Below, in pieces: positions 56,477 to 64,000 of a DNA stretch of 64,000 nucleotides (the stretch's first letter is position 1; each line of letters begins with the position of its first letter). Made by a program: the position numbers and the translations under genes. The notes below the pieces were generated by a model that was not told where the DNA came from, searched no databases, and saw only the letters and a list, made by a program, of their open reading frames with translations. This DNA comes from Psychromonas sp. Urea-02u-13 (GTDB lineage Bacteria; Pseudomonadota; Gammaproteobacteria; Enterobacterales; Psychromonadaceae): NCBI RefSeq assembly GCF_002835995.1, contig NZ_PJBZ01000042.1, forward strand, positions 1 through 64,000. Reading direction: 5' to 3'.

Positions 56477-57289
56477 TTATTTAGCATCTAACGGAGCAGA
56501 CGTTTTTTTATGTGTTAGGTAAAGAGGAATTGTTGCAAGTAATAAACCACCAAAAATGTTACCTAGAATGGTTGGGATAAGGTTGAAGTTCAACCAAGTC
56601 GCAATACCAAAATCAGCACCTAGAATCATACCTAGTGGGAATAGGAACATGTTTACGACTGTATGCTCGAAGACTAAAACAAAGAAGATAAAGATAGGTA
56701 ACCACATTGCTGCAATTTTACCCGCAACAGATTTTGACGTCATGCTACCAATCACACCTAAACATACCATTAGATTACAAAATATAGCGCGAACAAATAC
56801 GGTAATCCAACCATCTGCACCTAAGTTTTCAAAACCAACGGTACGTGCTGTTGAAACGGCAATAAATTTCTGTGCCACTGCATTTGGGTCGATAGAAAAG
56901 TTCATGGTTAGTGAGACAGCAATTAAATAAGCGACAATTAATGAGCCAATCAAGTTACCTAAACCAACTAGTCCCCAACAACGGAAAACACGGCCCCAAG
57001 TAACACCGGGACGATTGTCAAATTTAGCCAGTGGCGCTAAACCGAATACACCAGTAACAAGGTCAAAACCCATCAAGCTTAAAATACAAAAACCAACAGG
57101 GAAGACAAGTGCGCCAACAAGGCCACTGCCAGTTTGAGTAATCGCTGTAATGGCAACAACAACAGCAAGCGACAAAATAATGCCCGCCATGGTGCCACGT
57201 AGAATAAGATCACGCGTACCCGTGTTTACTTTGGCTTCGCCAACATCAATCATGGTTTGTACTAACTCGGCAGGTTTACTATAAGACAT
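56477..57289 (-). CDS. nirC: Nitrite/formate (FNT) channel, NirC-like
   Basis: The 270-residue membrane protein of the FNT family has six helices. The central His is seen in VFEHTVVNMFLFPLG (about residue 210), with the GNLIGS and GNIFGG slit-loop motifs. Placed right after nirB-nirD on the same strand, it most likely moves nitrite into the cell, as in the E. coli nirBDC order. The 126-bp gap to nirD may hold its own signals. Confidence 0.9.
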   Translation of the reverse strand: MSYSKPAELVQTMIDVGEAKVNTGTRDLILRGTMAGIILSLAVVVAITAITQTGSGLVGALVFPVGFCILSLMGFDLVTGVFGLAPLAKFDNRPGVTWGRVFRCWGLVGLGNLIGSLIVAYLIAVSLTMNFSIDPNAVAQKFIAVSTARTVGFENLGADGWITVFVRAIFCNLMVCLGVIGSMTSKSVAGKIAAMWLPIFIFFVLVFEHTVVNMFLFPLGMILGADFGIATWLNFNLIPTILGNIFGGLLLATIPLYLTHKKTSAPLDAK

Positions 57290-57415
57290 ATTTACGTCCC
57301 TTTAGGTTAAAGTTAAAATTAAAATTGAATAGTGAAAGGCTTCTTACTTACTTTTTTACTTAATGAACAAGCAAGGTAAGCAAGAAACTTTTAAGCTATT
57401 AAATTTCAGTGGTGG

Positions 57416-57742
57416 CTAAAGTTGCACTTCAACTTGGCCATCTTTAACACGTGCTTTGTAAGCCTCAATAGAGACTTCACTGTTGTCTAAACAACTGCCA
57501 TCTAATAAATTAAAGCGTTGTTTTTTAAGCGGTGAAGCCACCCATAATTGCTCTTGATGCTCACAGATAACACCGCGAGACAGCACATTTGAGCGTGCAA
57601 ATGGGTCCATGTTATTAATTGCATAAACGATGCTTTCTTCACTTGGACGGAAAATAGCCACTTGCTTGCCATCAACCAATGCGCATACACCGGTAGATGG
57701 ATAGATTTTTTCTAATTCACAAACTTGGATCCACTTGCTCAT
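57416..57742 (-). CDS. nirD: Nitrite reductase (NADH) small subunit
   Basis: The 108-residue protein is a Rieske-fold subunit without the full iron-sulphur ligand set, as in E. coli NirD. It partners NirB to reduce nitrite to ammonium in the cytoplasm. The start overlaps the nirB stop. Confidence 0.93.
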   Translation of the reverse strand: MSKWIQVCELEKIYPSTGVCALVDGKQVAIFRPSEESIVYAINNMDPFARSNVLSRGVICEHQEQLWVASPLKKQRFNLLDGSCLDNSEVSIEAYKARVKDGQVEVQL

Positions 57743-60288
57743 TACGCGTCCTCCAGAGAGATATTATAAATGGGTGCTTTTTCTTCGAAAAATGCCGGAC
57801 GTTTTTGCGCACGTTCAGGCGTAAACACAACATTGTCATCTTGCGCATCACTGTTAATGAAGTGAGCAAAACGCGCTAACTGTTTATCGTCTGATAAGGT
57901 TTTAGTCCATTCACATTCGTAGCTATCTATCGCATCAGCCATCTCTTTTTCTAGCTGTTCATTGATGCCTAGTTTGTTATTAATGATCACTTCTTGAAGG
58001 TATTCAATACCACCTTCTAAGTTTTGTAACCAAACAGACGTACGTGTTAATTTGTCCGCAGTACGTACGTAGAACATCATGAAGCGATCTAGGTATTTCA
58101 CAAGTGTTTCATTATCTAAATCAACAGCCAGTAACTCACCGTGTTTAGGTTTCATGCCGCCATTACCACAAACGTATAAGTTCCAACCTTTATCCGTCGC
58201 AATAATACCTACATCTTTACCCTGCGCTTCTGCACATTCACGCGTACAACCAGACACACCGAACTTAATTTTATGAGGCGTACGTAGACCCTTATAACGG
58301 TTTTCTAATTCAACACCGAAACCAACACTGTCTTGCACACCAAAACGACACCAAGTGCTACCTACACAGGTTTTCACCATACGTAATGACTTGCCGTAGG
58401 CATGACCCGTTTCAAAACCGGCATCAATGAGTTGTTGCCAGATATCAGGTAAATCACCTTTATGAGCACCAAACAGGCCGATACGTTGTGCGCCTGTTAC
58501 TTTGGTATATAACTCATATTGCTGTGCAACATTCGCAACAGCCAATAGGCCTTTTGGTGTTACTTCACCACCTGGCATACGTGGAATAACCGAGTAAGTA
58601 CCGTCTTTTTGCATGTTACCTAAGAAGATATCATTGGTATCTTGTAGACCATTATTTTCTGGTGAAAGAATGTATTCGTTCCAGCATGACGCAAGAATAG
58701 AACCCACAGTCGGCTTACACACTTCACAACCGTAACCTTGACCGTATTTAGCCAGTAGGTCCTTGAAGGTTTTAATGCCTTCAACACGAATAAGGTGGAA
58801 AAGCTCTTGGCGAGAATATTCAAAATGTTCACAAAGATGGTTCTTAACTTCCATGCCCTGTTTTTTCAATTCTGAGTTTAATACTTGAGTAATCAGTGGA
58901 ATGCAACCACCACAACCCGTACCAGCACCCGTTTCAGCTTTTATCGCACCAATGGTGCAATGCCCAGCGGCCACTGCATCTGCAATATCAGATTTCTTAA
59001 CATCGAAACAAGAACAAACTTGCGCCGTTTCTGGTAAGGCATCAACACCTAACCCTACTTTTTCGCCACCTGCATGTGCAGGTAAAATCAATGAATCAGG
59101 GTGTTTCGGTAATTCGATATCATTTAATGTGTATTGTAATAAATCGCTGTAGCTTTCTGTATCACCTACCAATACTGCGCCTAATAGATGTTTGCCATCT
59201 TCAGAAACAATAATACGTTTGTAGACAGAGGTGTTTTCATCTAAATAAACATAACTTTTACAGTTTGGTGTACGGCCATTAGCGTCACCGATACTACCAA
59301 CATCAACACCTAACAATTTTAGTTTTGCGCTCATATCGGCGCCCGTGAATTCATTATCACGGCCTAAAATATTATCCACAGCGACTTTAGCCATGTTGTA
59401 ACCCGGTGCCACTAGACCAAAGAATTTTTCATTCCAAGAAGCACACTCACCAATTGCGTAGATATCAGGATCAGAGGTCTGACAACGATTATCAATGGTG
59501 ATACCACCACGACGACCTGTTGCTAAGCCACATTGTTTTGCCAGTTTGTCTTGCGGGCGGATACCCGTTGAGAAAACGATAAAGTCGATTTCTAATTCAG
59601 TTCCATCAGCAAACTTCATGGTATTACGTGCAGTTTCACCGCCAACTACGATTTCTTGGGTATTTTTACCCGTATGTACGTTTACACCAATGCTTTCGAT
59701 TTTATTACGAAGCATCTGACCGCCCTGTTGGTCTAATTGCTCAGCCATTAATACAGGTGCAAATTCAATTACGTGTGTTTCAACACCCAGTGCTTTAAGT
59801 GCACCAGCGGCTTCTAGCCCTAATAAACCACCACCGACAACTACACCATTTTTACTACGGCGTGCTGTTGCTTCAATGGCGTTAAGATCTTCAATAGTAC
59901 GGTAGACAAAACAGTCTTTGCTCTCATTACCTTTAATAGAAGGTACCCAAGGGTATGAACCGGTTGCCATGATTAATTTATCGTAATAAACAGCACGGCC
60001 AGTTTGAGAGTGAATCACTTTTTCTTGGCGATTAATGGTTAAAGCACGCTCACCAATCAATACATTAATATTGTGTTTTTCGTAGAAACCTTCTTTTACT
60101 AAAGAAAGTTCATCTGCGGTATGATGAGAGAAATACGAGGAAAGATGAACACGATCGTAAGCGACACGTGACTCTTCACAAAAAGCGGTGATCTCGAATT
60201 GCTCTAAATCGGCTTTTTCAACAAAGTCTTCAATAAAGCGATGACCAACCATGCCATTACCAATAATCACTAATTTTTGTTTACTCAT
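57742..60288 (-). CDS. nirB: Nitrite reductase (NADH) large subunit
   Basis: The protein of about 848 residues has an FAD/NADH domain (KLVIIGNGMVGHRFIED), BFD-type Cys motifs (CSCFDV, GCGGC, CEVC) and a siroheme/4Fe-4S domain (CVGSTWCRFG ... GCTRECAEAQGKD). It reduces nitrite to ammonium with NADH. The ATG at 60288 has GAGGG upstream and gives the family length; the longer frame to 60369 overlaps an FNR box and is not used. Confidence 0.97.
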   Translation of the reverse strand: MSKQKLVIIGNGMVGHRFIEDFVEKADLEQFEITAFCEESRVAYDRVHLSSYFSHHTADELSLVKEGFYEKHNINVLIGERALTINRQEKVIHSQTGRAVYYDKLIMATGSYPWVPSIKGNESKDCFVYRTIEDLNAIEATARRSKNGVVVGGGLLGLEAAGALKALGVETHVIEFAPVLMAEQLDQQGGQMLRNKIESIGVNVHTGKNTQEIVVGGETARNTMKFADGTELEIDFIVFSTGIRPQDKLAKQCGLATGRRGGITIDNRCQTSDPDIYAIGECASWNEKFFGLVAPGYNMAKVAVDNILGRDNEFTGADMSAKLKLLGVDVGSIGDANGRTPNCKSYVYLDENTSVYKRIIVSEDGKHLLGAVLVGDTESYSDLLQYTLNDIELPKHPDSLILPAHAGGEKVGLGVDALPETAQVCSCFDVKKSDIADAVAAGHCTIGAIKAETGAGTGCGGCIPLITQVLNSELKKQGMEVKNHLCEHFEYSRQELFHLIRVEGIKTFKDLLAKYGQGYGCEVCKPTVGSILASCWNEYILSPENNGLQDTNDIFLGNMQKDGTYSVIPRMPGGEVTPKGLLAVANVAQQYELYTKVTGAQRIGLFGAHKGDLPDIWQQLIDAGFETGHAYGKSLRMVKTCVGSTWCRFGVQDSVGFGVELENRYKGLRTPHKIKFGVSGCTRECAEAQGKDVGIIATDKGWNLYVCGNGGMKPKHGELLAVDLDNETLVKYLDRFMMFYVRTADKLTRTSVWLQNLEGGIEYLQEVIINNKLGINEQLEKEMADAIDSYECEWTKTLSDDKQLARFAHFINSDAQDDNVVFTPERAQKRPAFFEEKAPIYNISLEDA

Positions 60289-60355
60289 AGTACCCTCAAT
60301 CAAATAACTGAATTTTTTAATTGAGGCTATATTACTAAAATGTAATTTAATTACA

Positions 60356-60369
60356 TTGATGGACATCAA
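60356..60369 (-). promoter_or_regulatory. FNR box of the nirB promoter
   Basis: TTGATGGACATCAA is a perfect FNR consensus (TTGATNNNNATCAA). A TAATAT -10-like hexamer lies on the minus strand at 60334-60329, about 31 bp from the centre of the box, matching a -41.5 class II activation site. It supports anaerobic induction of nirBDC. Confidence 0.88.
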
Positions 60370-60530
60370 ATGAAGTTACATAAATGCAACAAAACGGCCT
60401 TTTTCGGATAAAAAACAGCCAGAAACCCGTAACAAAAACACAACAAATCGACACTTTTATTTAAACAAACAACATACAAGCAACATTTTTACGTTTTAAA
60501 ATTACACTTTGACGAGAATGGGTTACAAAT

Positions 60531-61003
60531 ATGAACAACTTTGGTTACAAAATTTTAATAAGTGCATGCCTACTAGGTCAGAAAGTTCGTTATGACGCCA
60601 AAATTAAAAACCTACAAGACCCTCTACTCGCAGAATGGTTAGCTGCAGGTATTGTATTACCCGCTTGCCCGGAAGTATTAGGCGGTTTACCAACACCTCG
60701 CCCGGCAGCCGAGATAATGGTTAATGGCAGAATAAAAACGGCTCAAGATGAAGATGTCACTGAGGCTTTCGAGCAGGGAGCAGAAAAAACATTAGCACTT
60801 GCCTTAAACACAACATTAAAATAGCGATTTTAACCGAGCGAAGTCCCTCTTGTGGCAGTAGCGAAATATACGATGGTAGTTTTTCTCGAAGAGTTATTGA
60901 GGGGCAAGGTCAAACAACCACCTTGTTACGTGACAATGGAATTTTTGTGTTTAATCAGTTTCAATTGCAAGATGTTAAAAATAAACTTAGTTATTTAACA
61001 TAA
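60531..61003 (+). pseudogene. DUF523 family protein, frameshifted
   Basis: The first frame (60531-60824, 97 residues) has the DUF523 start (ILISACLLGQKVRYDAK, CPEVLGGLPTPRPAAEI). It stops at TAG. The rest (IAILTERSPSCGSSEIYDGSF ... GIFVFNQFQLQDVKNKLSYL) continues in another frame to a TAA at 61001-61003. Adding one A in the A-run near 60820 would restore a full protein of about 157 residues. It may be a true pseudogene or a sequencing error. Confidence 0.85.
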
Positions 61004-61071
61004 CTACCCAGGTAGGTAGTTATGTGTAGTTGATAAATATTGTATGGTCCAATGAAAAAATGGGGACCAAA

Positions 61072-61434
61072 ATGAAATACATTATTATTAGCGTGACGAT
61101 TCTATTTTCAGTCGCTTGGTATTGGATACAATCACATAATTCCACGCATATCCAAACGACAAAAGTACAAATACATGGGAAAGTACAGGGCTTACAAGGC
61201 ACAGTAGTGCTTAATATTGAAGATAAGTTTTTAACACTTAGCCCCTATGATCGATTCACTTTTCAGCTGCATACTTCATCTAAAGAAGAGTTAAACATGC
61301 AAGTTATTGATCAGCCTAAAGATCAACACTGTGCAATAGCAAAAAGAAAGGCTGCACACGATCGAATGATACTAAGAATATTATGTAAAGGCATCCCTCA
61401 ACCGATTTCAAATGGCTCAGTAGTCAGTTTATAG
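61072..61434 (+). CDS. Membrane-anchored protein of unknown function
   Basis: The protein of about 120 residues has an N-terminal membrane anchor (MKYIIISVTILFSVAWYWI) and a beta-rich body with the pattern HGKVQGLQGTVVLNI and DRFTFQLHTSS. The ATG at 61072 has GGGGACC 6 nt upstream. I do not recognise the family. It converges on the DUF1289 gene, whose stop lies 4 bp after its own. Confidence 0.65.
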   Translation: MKYIIISVTILFSVAWYWIQSHNSTHIQTTKVQIHGKVQGLQGTVVLNIEDKFLTLSPYDRFTFQLHTSSKEELNMQVIDQPKDQHCAIAKRKAAHDRMILRILCKGIPQPISNGSVVSL

Positions 61435-61437
61435 TGT

Positions 61438-61608
61438 TTATTTTAGTGCTGTTTTTTTAGACTCTATACGTATTATTATCTCTTTTTTACGCTTATCCGT
61501 TGCTTGTCCCCACTCTTTTATCTCTTCTAAACTGCGTAAACAGCCCATACAAACATCTTTTTGATTTAAACAACAACTGCCCACGCAAGGACTCTCTACT
61601 TTATTCAT
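61438..61608 (-). CDS. DUF1289 family small cysteine-rich protein
   Basis: A 56-residue frame reads MNKVESPCVGSCCLNQKD and then VCMGCLRSLEEIKEWGQ, the four-to-five Cys pattern of DUF1289. It probably binds iron or zinc, but the role is unknown. It ends 4 bp from the stop of the convergent membrane-protein gene and is divergent from the glutaredoxin gene. Confidence 0.85.
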   Translation of the reverse strand: MNKVESPCVGSCCLNQKDVCMGCLRSLEEIKEWGQATDKRKKEIIIRIESKKTALK

Positions 61609-61708
61609 TTTTGACTCTTTAAATTTATACCCACATTCAGAATTGAGTGTGACTTCTGCATCCGTTACACTGCGCTACAATTTTATAACAATAACAGAGA
61701 GAGCTCAT

Positions 61709-62065
61709 ATGTTTATTATTCGTTGGATTTTAGGCCGCATTATTTTAGTGCTTAACTTTATCTTTAGCCCTAAAAAACTAAAACGTGAAAGCTCTGCACA
61801 ACAAGCCGTTGATGCACAAACTCAATCACTACAATTATACCAATACGAAGCTTGCCCATTCTGTGTGAAAGTACGTCGTGATATTCGCCGTAAAGGCCTT
61901 AATATCAATACGATTGATGCAAAAAATGCAGATCATAAAGCGCAGTTATTAGCACAAGGTGGCAAAGTGCAAGTACCGTGTTTACGTATTGAAGAGGGTG
62001 ACAAGGTAAGTTGGATGTACGAGTCATCTGCCATTAGCAATTACCTAAACGAGCGCTTTGCATAA
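61709..62065 (+). CDS. Membrane-anchored glutaredoxin-like protein
   Basis: The protein of about 118 residues starts with a hydrophobic segment (FIIRWILGRIILVLNFIF), then a glutaredoxin fold with CPFC (about residue 52), KVQVPCLRI (cis-Pro) and a YESSAISNYL end. It likely reduces disulphides or glutathione adducts at the membrane. The start at 61709 has an AGAGAG site; the longer frame from 61643 is less likely. Confidence 0.85.
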   Translation: MFIIRWILGRIILVLNFIFSPKKLKRESSAQQAVDAQTQSLQLYQYEACPFCVKVRRDIRRKGLNINTIDAKNADHKAQLLAQGGKVQVPCLRIEEGDKVSWMYESSAISNYLNERFA

Positions 62066-62069
62066 AGCC

Positions 62070-62407
62070 TATCCATACAACTTCAAGATGCAAAGTCAGC
62101 AAGGAAAGTTGTGCCTAGATACTAGGCATAAAATTGAAGCCTAGTCATTCTAAGTCGATATTTTATAACGACGTAGATGAGTGCAAGTTACCTTGCCCTA
62201 CGGGGCGCAAGCTCGCTTATTATTCAACCATGGCAGCCCAGTGTTACAACAAGCGAAAAGTGAATAACAATAAGGGAGTAACGTCTTTTTTTAATCCTAC
62301 CGTTAGAAGGTTCACGTAGTTAACATTCGATAGGTTACCTCATGTTGTGCCTTGCTCTGGTTATCGAGCTTGTGCCTGACAAAGCATCTTGAAGTAGCAT
62401 GGGTATA
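62070..62407. mobile_element. MITE-like palindromic element
   Basis: The left end (ACTTCAAGATGC in 62070-62091) and the right end (GCATCTTGAAGT in 62384-62407, then GGTATA) are imperfect inverted repeats of about 22 bp. Ends like these, around TATACCCAT and ACTTCAAGATGC, are common in vibrios and relatives. The 338-bp body has internal hairpins and no credible gene; a 61-codon frame inside is not convincing. Confidence 0.75.
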
Positions 62408-62445
62408 TATAACGGGTTATTGATAGATGAATAACCCATTTATTT

Positions 62446-63276
62446 TTATTTAGCGGAAAACTGAAGTAATAACTGCTTGTTATCATCGTAAAAATAAAGT
62501 GTTTCACCCTCCTCTTTTACCAACCAGTTAGTCACTTTAGGTAACGCGCTTAAGAAGTAAGTTTCCACTTCCATTAACTGCTCACAATACTTAGAAGATG
62601 CAATAAACTGATTAAATACGATGGTACTTTGATCAACTTGATATCCTCCTTGAAACTTATTACACCCTCCGCTACCAAACGCATACTGCTTTTTCATATC
62701 AAAAATAATATACGCTTCGCTGCTTTCTTTGGTTTGTAATAACCAACGTTTATTGGCCAATAGTTTATCCACATCAAGCAGGATTGGCATAGGTGTTGGC
62801 TGAATAATCTCTTCTACTATCGCAGTGGGGGCTACGCTGGGGGTAATAATTATTTTTGCGCGTGGTATCACCGGTATTTGTAGATCAATATTAAGAGGCT
62901 GTTTTAAGTCGGCACGTGTTAAAGGTAATAGACCTTTATTCACAAATAAAACGTCCTGTTGATGAGTTACTTTTACGCGTAACTGGTAAATGCCCACATT
63001 TGCTAAAGATTTACTTAAAACAGGTAAGCTAAAATGCTGTGGGAATTGCGTAAAATCATTACTTTCAGAGGCAGCTAAAATAGCAAATTTACTCTCCCCT
63101 TGTTCACGAGACTCTAGGCTTAATTTAAAGCTTGTTCCTGGTTTAATTTCTATCGACGAATCATAATTTAACACCCCTTTAATCGTTTCCGACTTAGGGA
63201 TTTGATATAACGCATAACCTTCGGCCAGCGCAACGGCGATGACAATTGCAATCAGGACCCAGTACAACTTTTTCAT
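62446..63276 (-). CDS. YbaY-like plus META (HslJ-like) domain protein
   Basis: The protein of about 276 residues has an N-terminal membrane anchor (KLYWVLIAIVIAVALAEGYAL), a YbaY/YscW-like domain (about 25-130: IKGVLNYDSSIEIKPGTSF, VNKGLLPLTRAD) and a C-terminal META domain (about 165-275: WLLQTKESSEAYIIFD, GSGGCNKFQGGYQ, FNQF, TYFLSAL). The META domain is the type seen in HslJ. It lies in the periplasmic space and its role is unknown. The start at 63276 has a GAGG site. Confidence 0.8.
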   Translation of the reverse strand: MKKLYWVLIAIVIAVALAEGYALYQIPKSETIKGVLNYDSSIEIKPGTSFKLSLESREQGESKFAILAASESNDFTQFPQHFSLPVLSKSLANVGIYQLRVKVTHQQDVLFVNKGLLPLTRADLKQPLNIDLQIPVIPRAKIIITPSVAPTAIVEEIIQPTPMPILLDVDKLLANKRWLLQTKESSEAYIIFDMKKQYAFGSGGCNKFQGGYQVDQSTIVFNQFIASSKYCEQLMEVETYFLSALPKVTNWLVKEEGETLYFYDDNKQLLLQFSAK

Positions 63277-63374
63277 ATTAAGCCTCACTTTATCAACCAA
63301 TACAGTAAGCAAAGCGTAGTGCATGACAGGGCAAGCGCATTATAAATGCGATTAAACAATTTAAATAAATTCAA

Positions 63375-63490
63375 AAGAAATTAACCACGAAGGCACGAAG
63401 AAAAAGAAGGTTAAAGAGCAAATTGAATTTTTGCTCTTGGTTTCTTCGTGTTCTCTGTGGAACGAAGTGGCTTCGTGGTCGTTTTTTATT
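63375..63490. repeat. AACCACGAAG-type palindromic repeat
   Basis: AACCACGAAGGCACGAAG at 63382 pairs imperfectly with CGAAGTGGCTTCGTGGT at about 63463, with further arms CTTCGTG between. The same family occurs at 21352 (AACCACGAAGCCACTGCG) and in the terminator at 18235. The 440-bp gap 63325-63765 also has the hairpin at 63679 and no gene I can support. Confidence 0.7.
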
Positions 63491-63678
63491 AAAATAATAG
63501 GGAACAACGCGATAGCAATACGTATTTTGGAGTGCTAAAAGCATTTTCAATTATAATGCACTTGCCATGTAGTGCATGAGGATAACTAGTAATGAGAAAG
63601 CTTTAAATACGCTCTGAGGCTGACAATATTAAAATACCATTATAAGTACGTCTATTTTAGGAGAGAGCGGATGTGCAG

Positions 63679-63714
63679 TCGGCATAATTAACCATTTGTG
63701 GTTAATTATGCCGA
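63679..63714. terminator. Long hairpin after the last gene
   Basis: A perfect 16-bp stem (TCGGCATAATTAACCA / TGGTTAATTATGCCGA) with a 4-nt loop lies about 50 bp beyond the stop of the membrane-protein gene at 63766. No T run follows, so termination is uncertain. Confidence 0.55.
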
Positions 63715-63765
63715 TAAAGAGTGGGTATCTGCTTCTGTTATCCGAGCGAACAACAGGGGTGCTTA

Positions 63766-64000
63766 TTAATGACTATGGCTATGTTTTAGAAAGCTCTTTG
63801 GTACTAATTCAGCAATAAAACAGCGTGCGCCACGGCGTAATAATGAACTGAAGTAGAGTACTAAAATAACAGCCAAACTGATCATCTGCCAGAGGCCGTA
63901 ATCAGTAATATTTTGCTCAAGCCATGCTGGTGAAAGCACATTAATATATTGATTTAATAACAGTCCGGTTAAAAAAGCGCCCGCGGTCATCAACATCGCC
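63766..64000 (-). CDS. 3' part of a membrane protein
   Basis: The last 77 or so residues of a polytopic membrane protein run to a stop at 63766. Two hydrophobic segments (TAGAFLTGLLLNQYI and GLWQMISLAVILVLYFSSLL) and a positive tail ending HSHSH are seen. The frame stays open to the window edge, so the start lies outside. I do not recognise the family. Confidence 0.6.
   Translation of the reverse strand, partial: AMLMTAGAFLTGLLLNQYINVLSPAWLEQNITDYGLWQMISLAVILVLYFSSLLRRGARCFIAELVPKSFLKHSHSH

Noticed and set aside
62134..62319. 61-codon frame inside the MITE-like element
   Set aside because: It is composed of the palindromic repeat sequence and has no ribosome site.
1..64000. CRISPR arrays, tRNA or rRNA genes
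   Set aside because: I saw no regularly spaced repeats, no tRNA-like cloverleaf and no rRNA motifs. A tRNA scan would be needed to be certain.

Overview
The window looks like the chromosome of a marine gammaproteobacterium, probably of the Vibrio/Psychromonas/Moritella type. The base composition is AT-rich. The conserved blocks are a complete general secretion operon, hslR-hslO-pckA, gmk-rpoZ and nirBDC, together with short palindromic and MITE-like repeats typical of that group. I cannot name the species from sequence alone.

Layout. Bases 1-12141: the end of an unidentified gene, a DUF3465 lipoprotein and the type II secretion genes gspC-gspN, all on the minus strand, with a decaying partial duplication of the gspF 3' end between gspG and gspF. 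Bases 12300-21340: housekeeping and conserved genes (Hsp15, Hsp33, PEP carboxykinase, a glycosyltransferase-like protein with a Gfo/Idh oxidoreductase, a TetR regulator, a phosphoribosyltransferase, ACP phosphodiesterase, an APH-like kinase). Bases 21391-54050: an accessory island bounded on the left by a dead IS6-family element and on the right by a small inverted-repeat element. It holds a near-complete anguibactin-type siderophore locus: DAHP synthase, two ABC half-exporters, histidine decarboxylase, an extra aryl carrier protein, AngN (Cy-Cy), AngU (histamine N-hydroxylase), AngT, AngR, FatABCD, AngM, AngE, AngC, AngA, a ferric-siderophore ATPase and AngB. The order fatD-C-B-A-angR-angT matches the Vibrio anguillarum pJM1 iron transport-biosynthesis operon. 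Bases 54184-64000: gmk-rpoZ, a YrbG-like exchanger, nirBDC with an FNR box, a frameshifted DUF523 gene, small proteins, a MITE and a YbaY-META lipoprotein-like protein.

How the siderophore genes fit together. AngC, AngB and AngA make 2,3-dihydroxybenzoate. AngE loads it on an aryl carrier. The AngR adenylation domain has a cysteine-like specificity code, but its own carrier lacks the serine, so cysteine should be loaded on the AngM carrier. AngN has two intact cyclization motifs to make the thiazoline. AngH and AngU supply N-hydroxyhistamine, and the AngM condensation domain joins the halves. FatA-D and the ATPase take the ferric complex back in, and candidate Fur boxes lie in most of the divergent promoter regions. 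No phosphopantetheinyl transferase and no siderophore-interacting reductase are in the window.

The most striking object is a gene of about 2.4 kb (33299-35677, possibly longer) inserted between angU and the stop codon of angT. It encodes a large protein with a dermonecrotic-toxin-like (DUF6543-like) N-terminal part and a cholera/pertussis-type ADP-ribosyltransferase C-terminal part. Decayed IS6-family ends flank it, and one of them encodes the last residues of the protein. An in-frame signal-peptide-like sequence lies just upstream but is preceded by a TAG codon.
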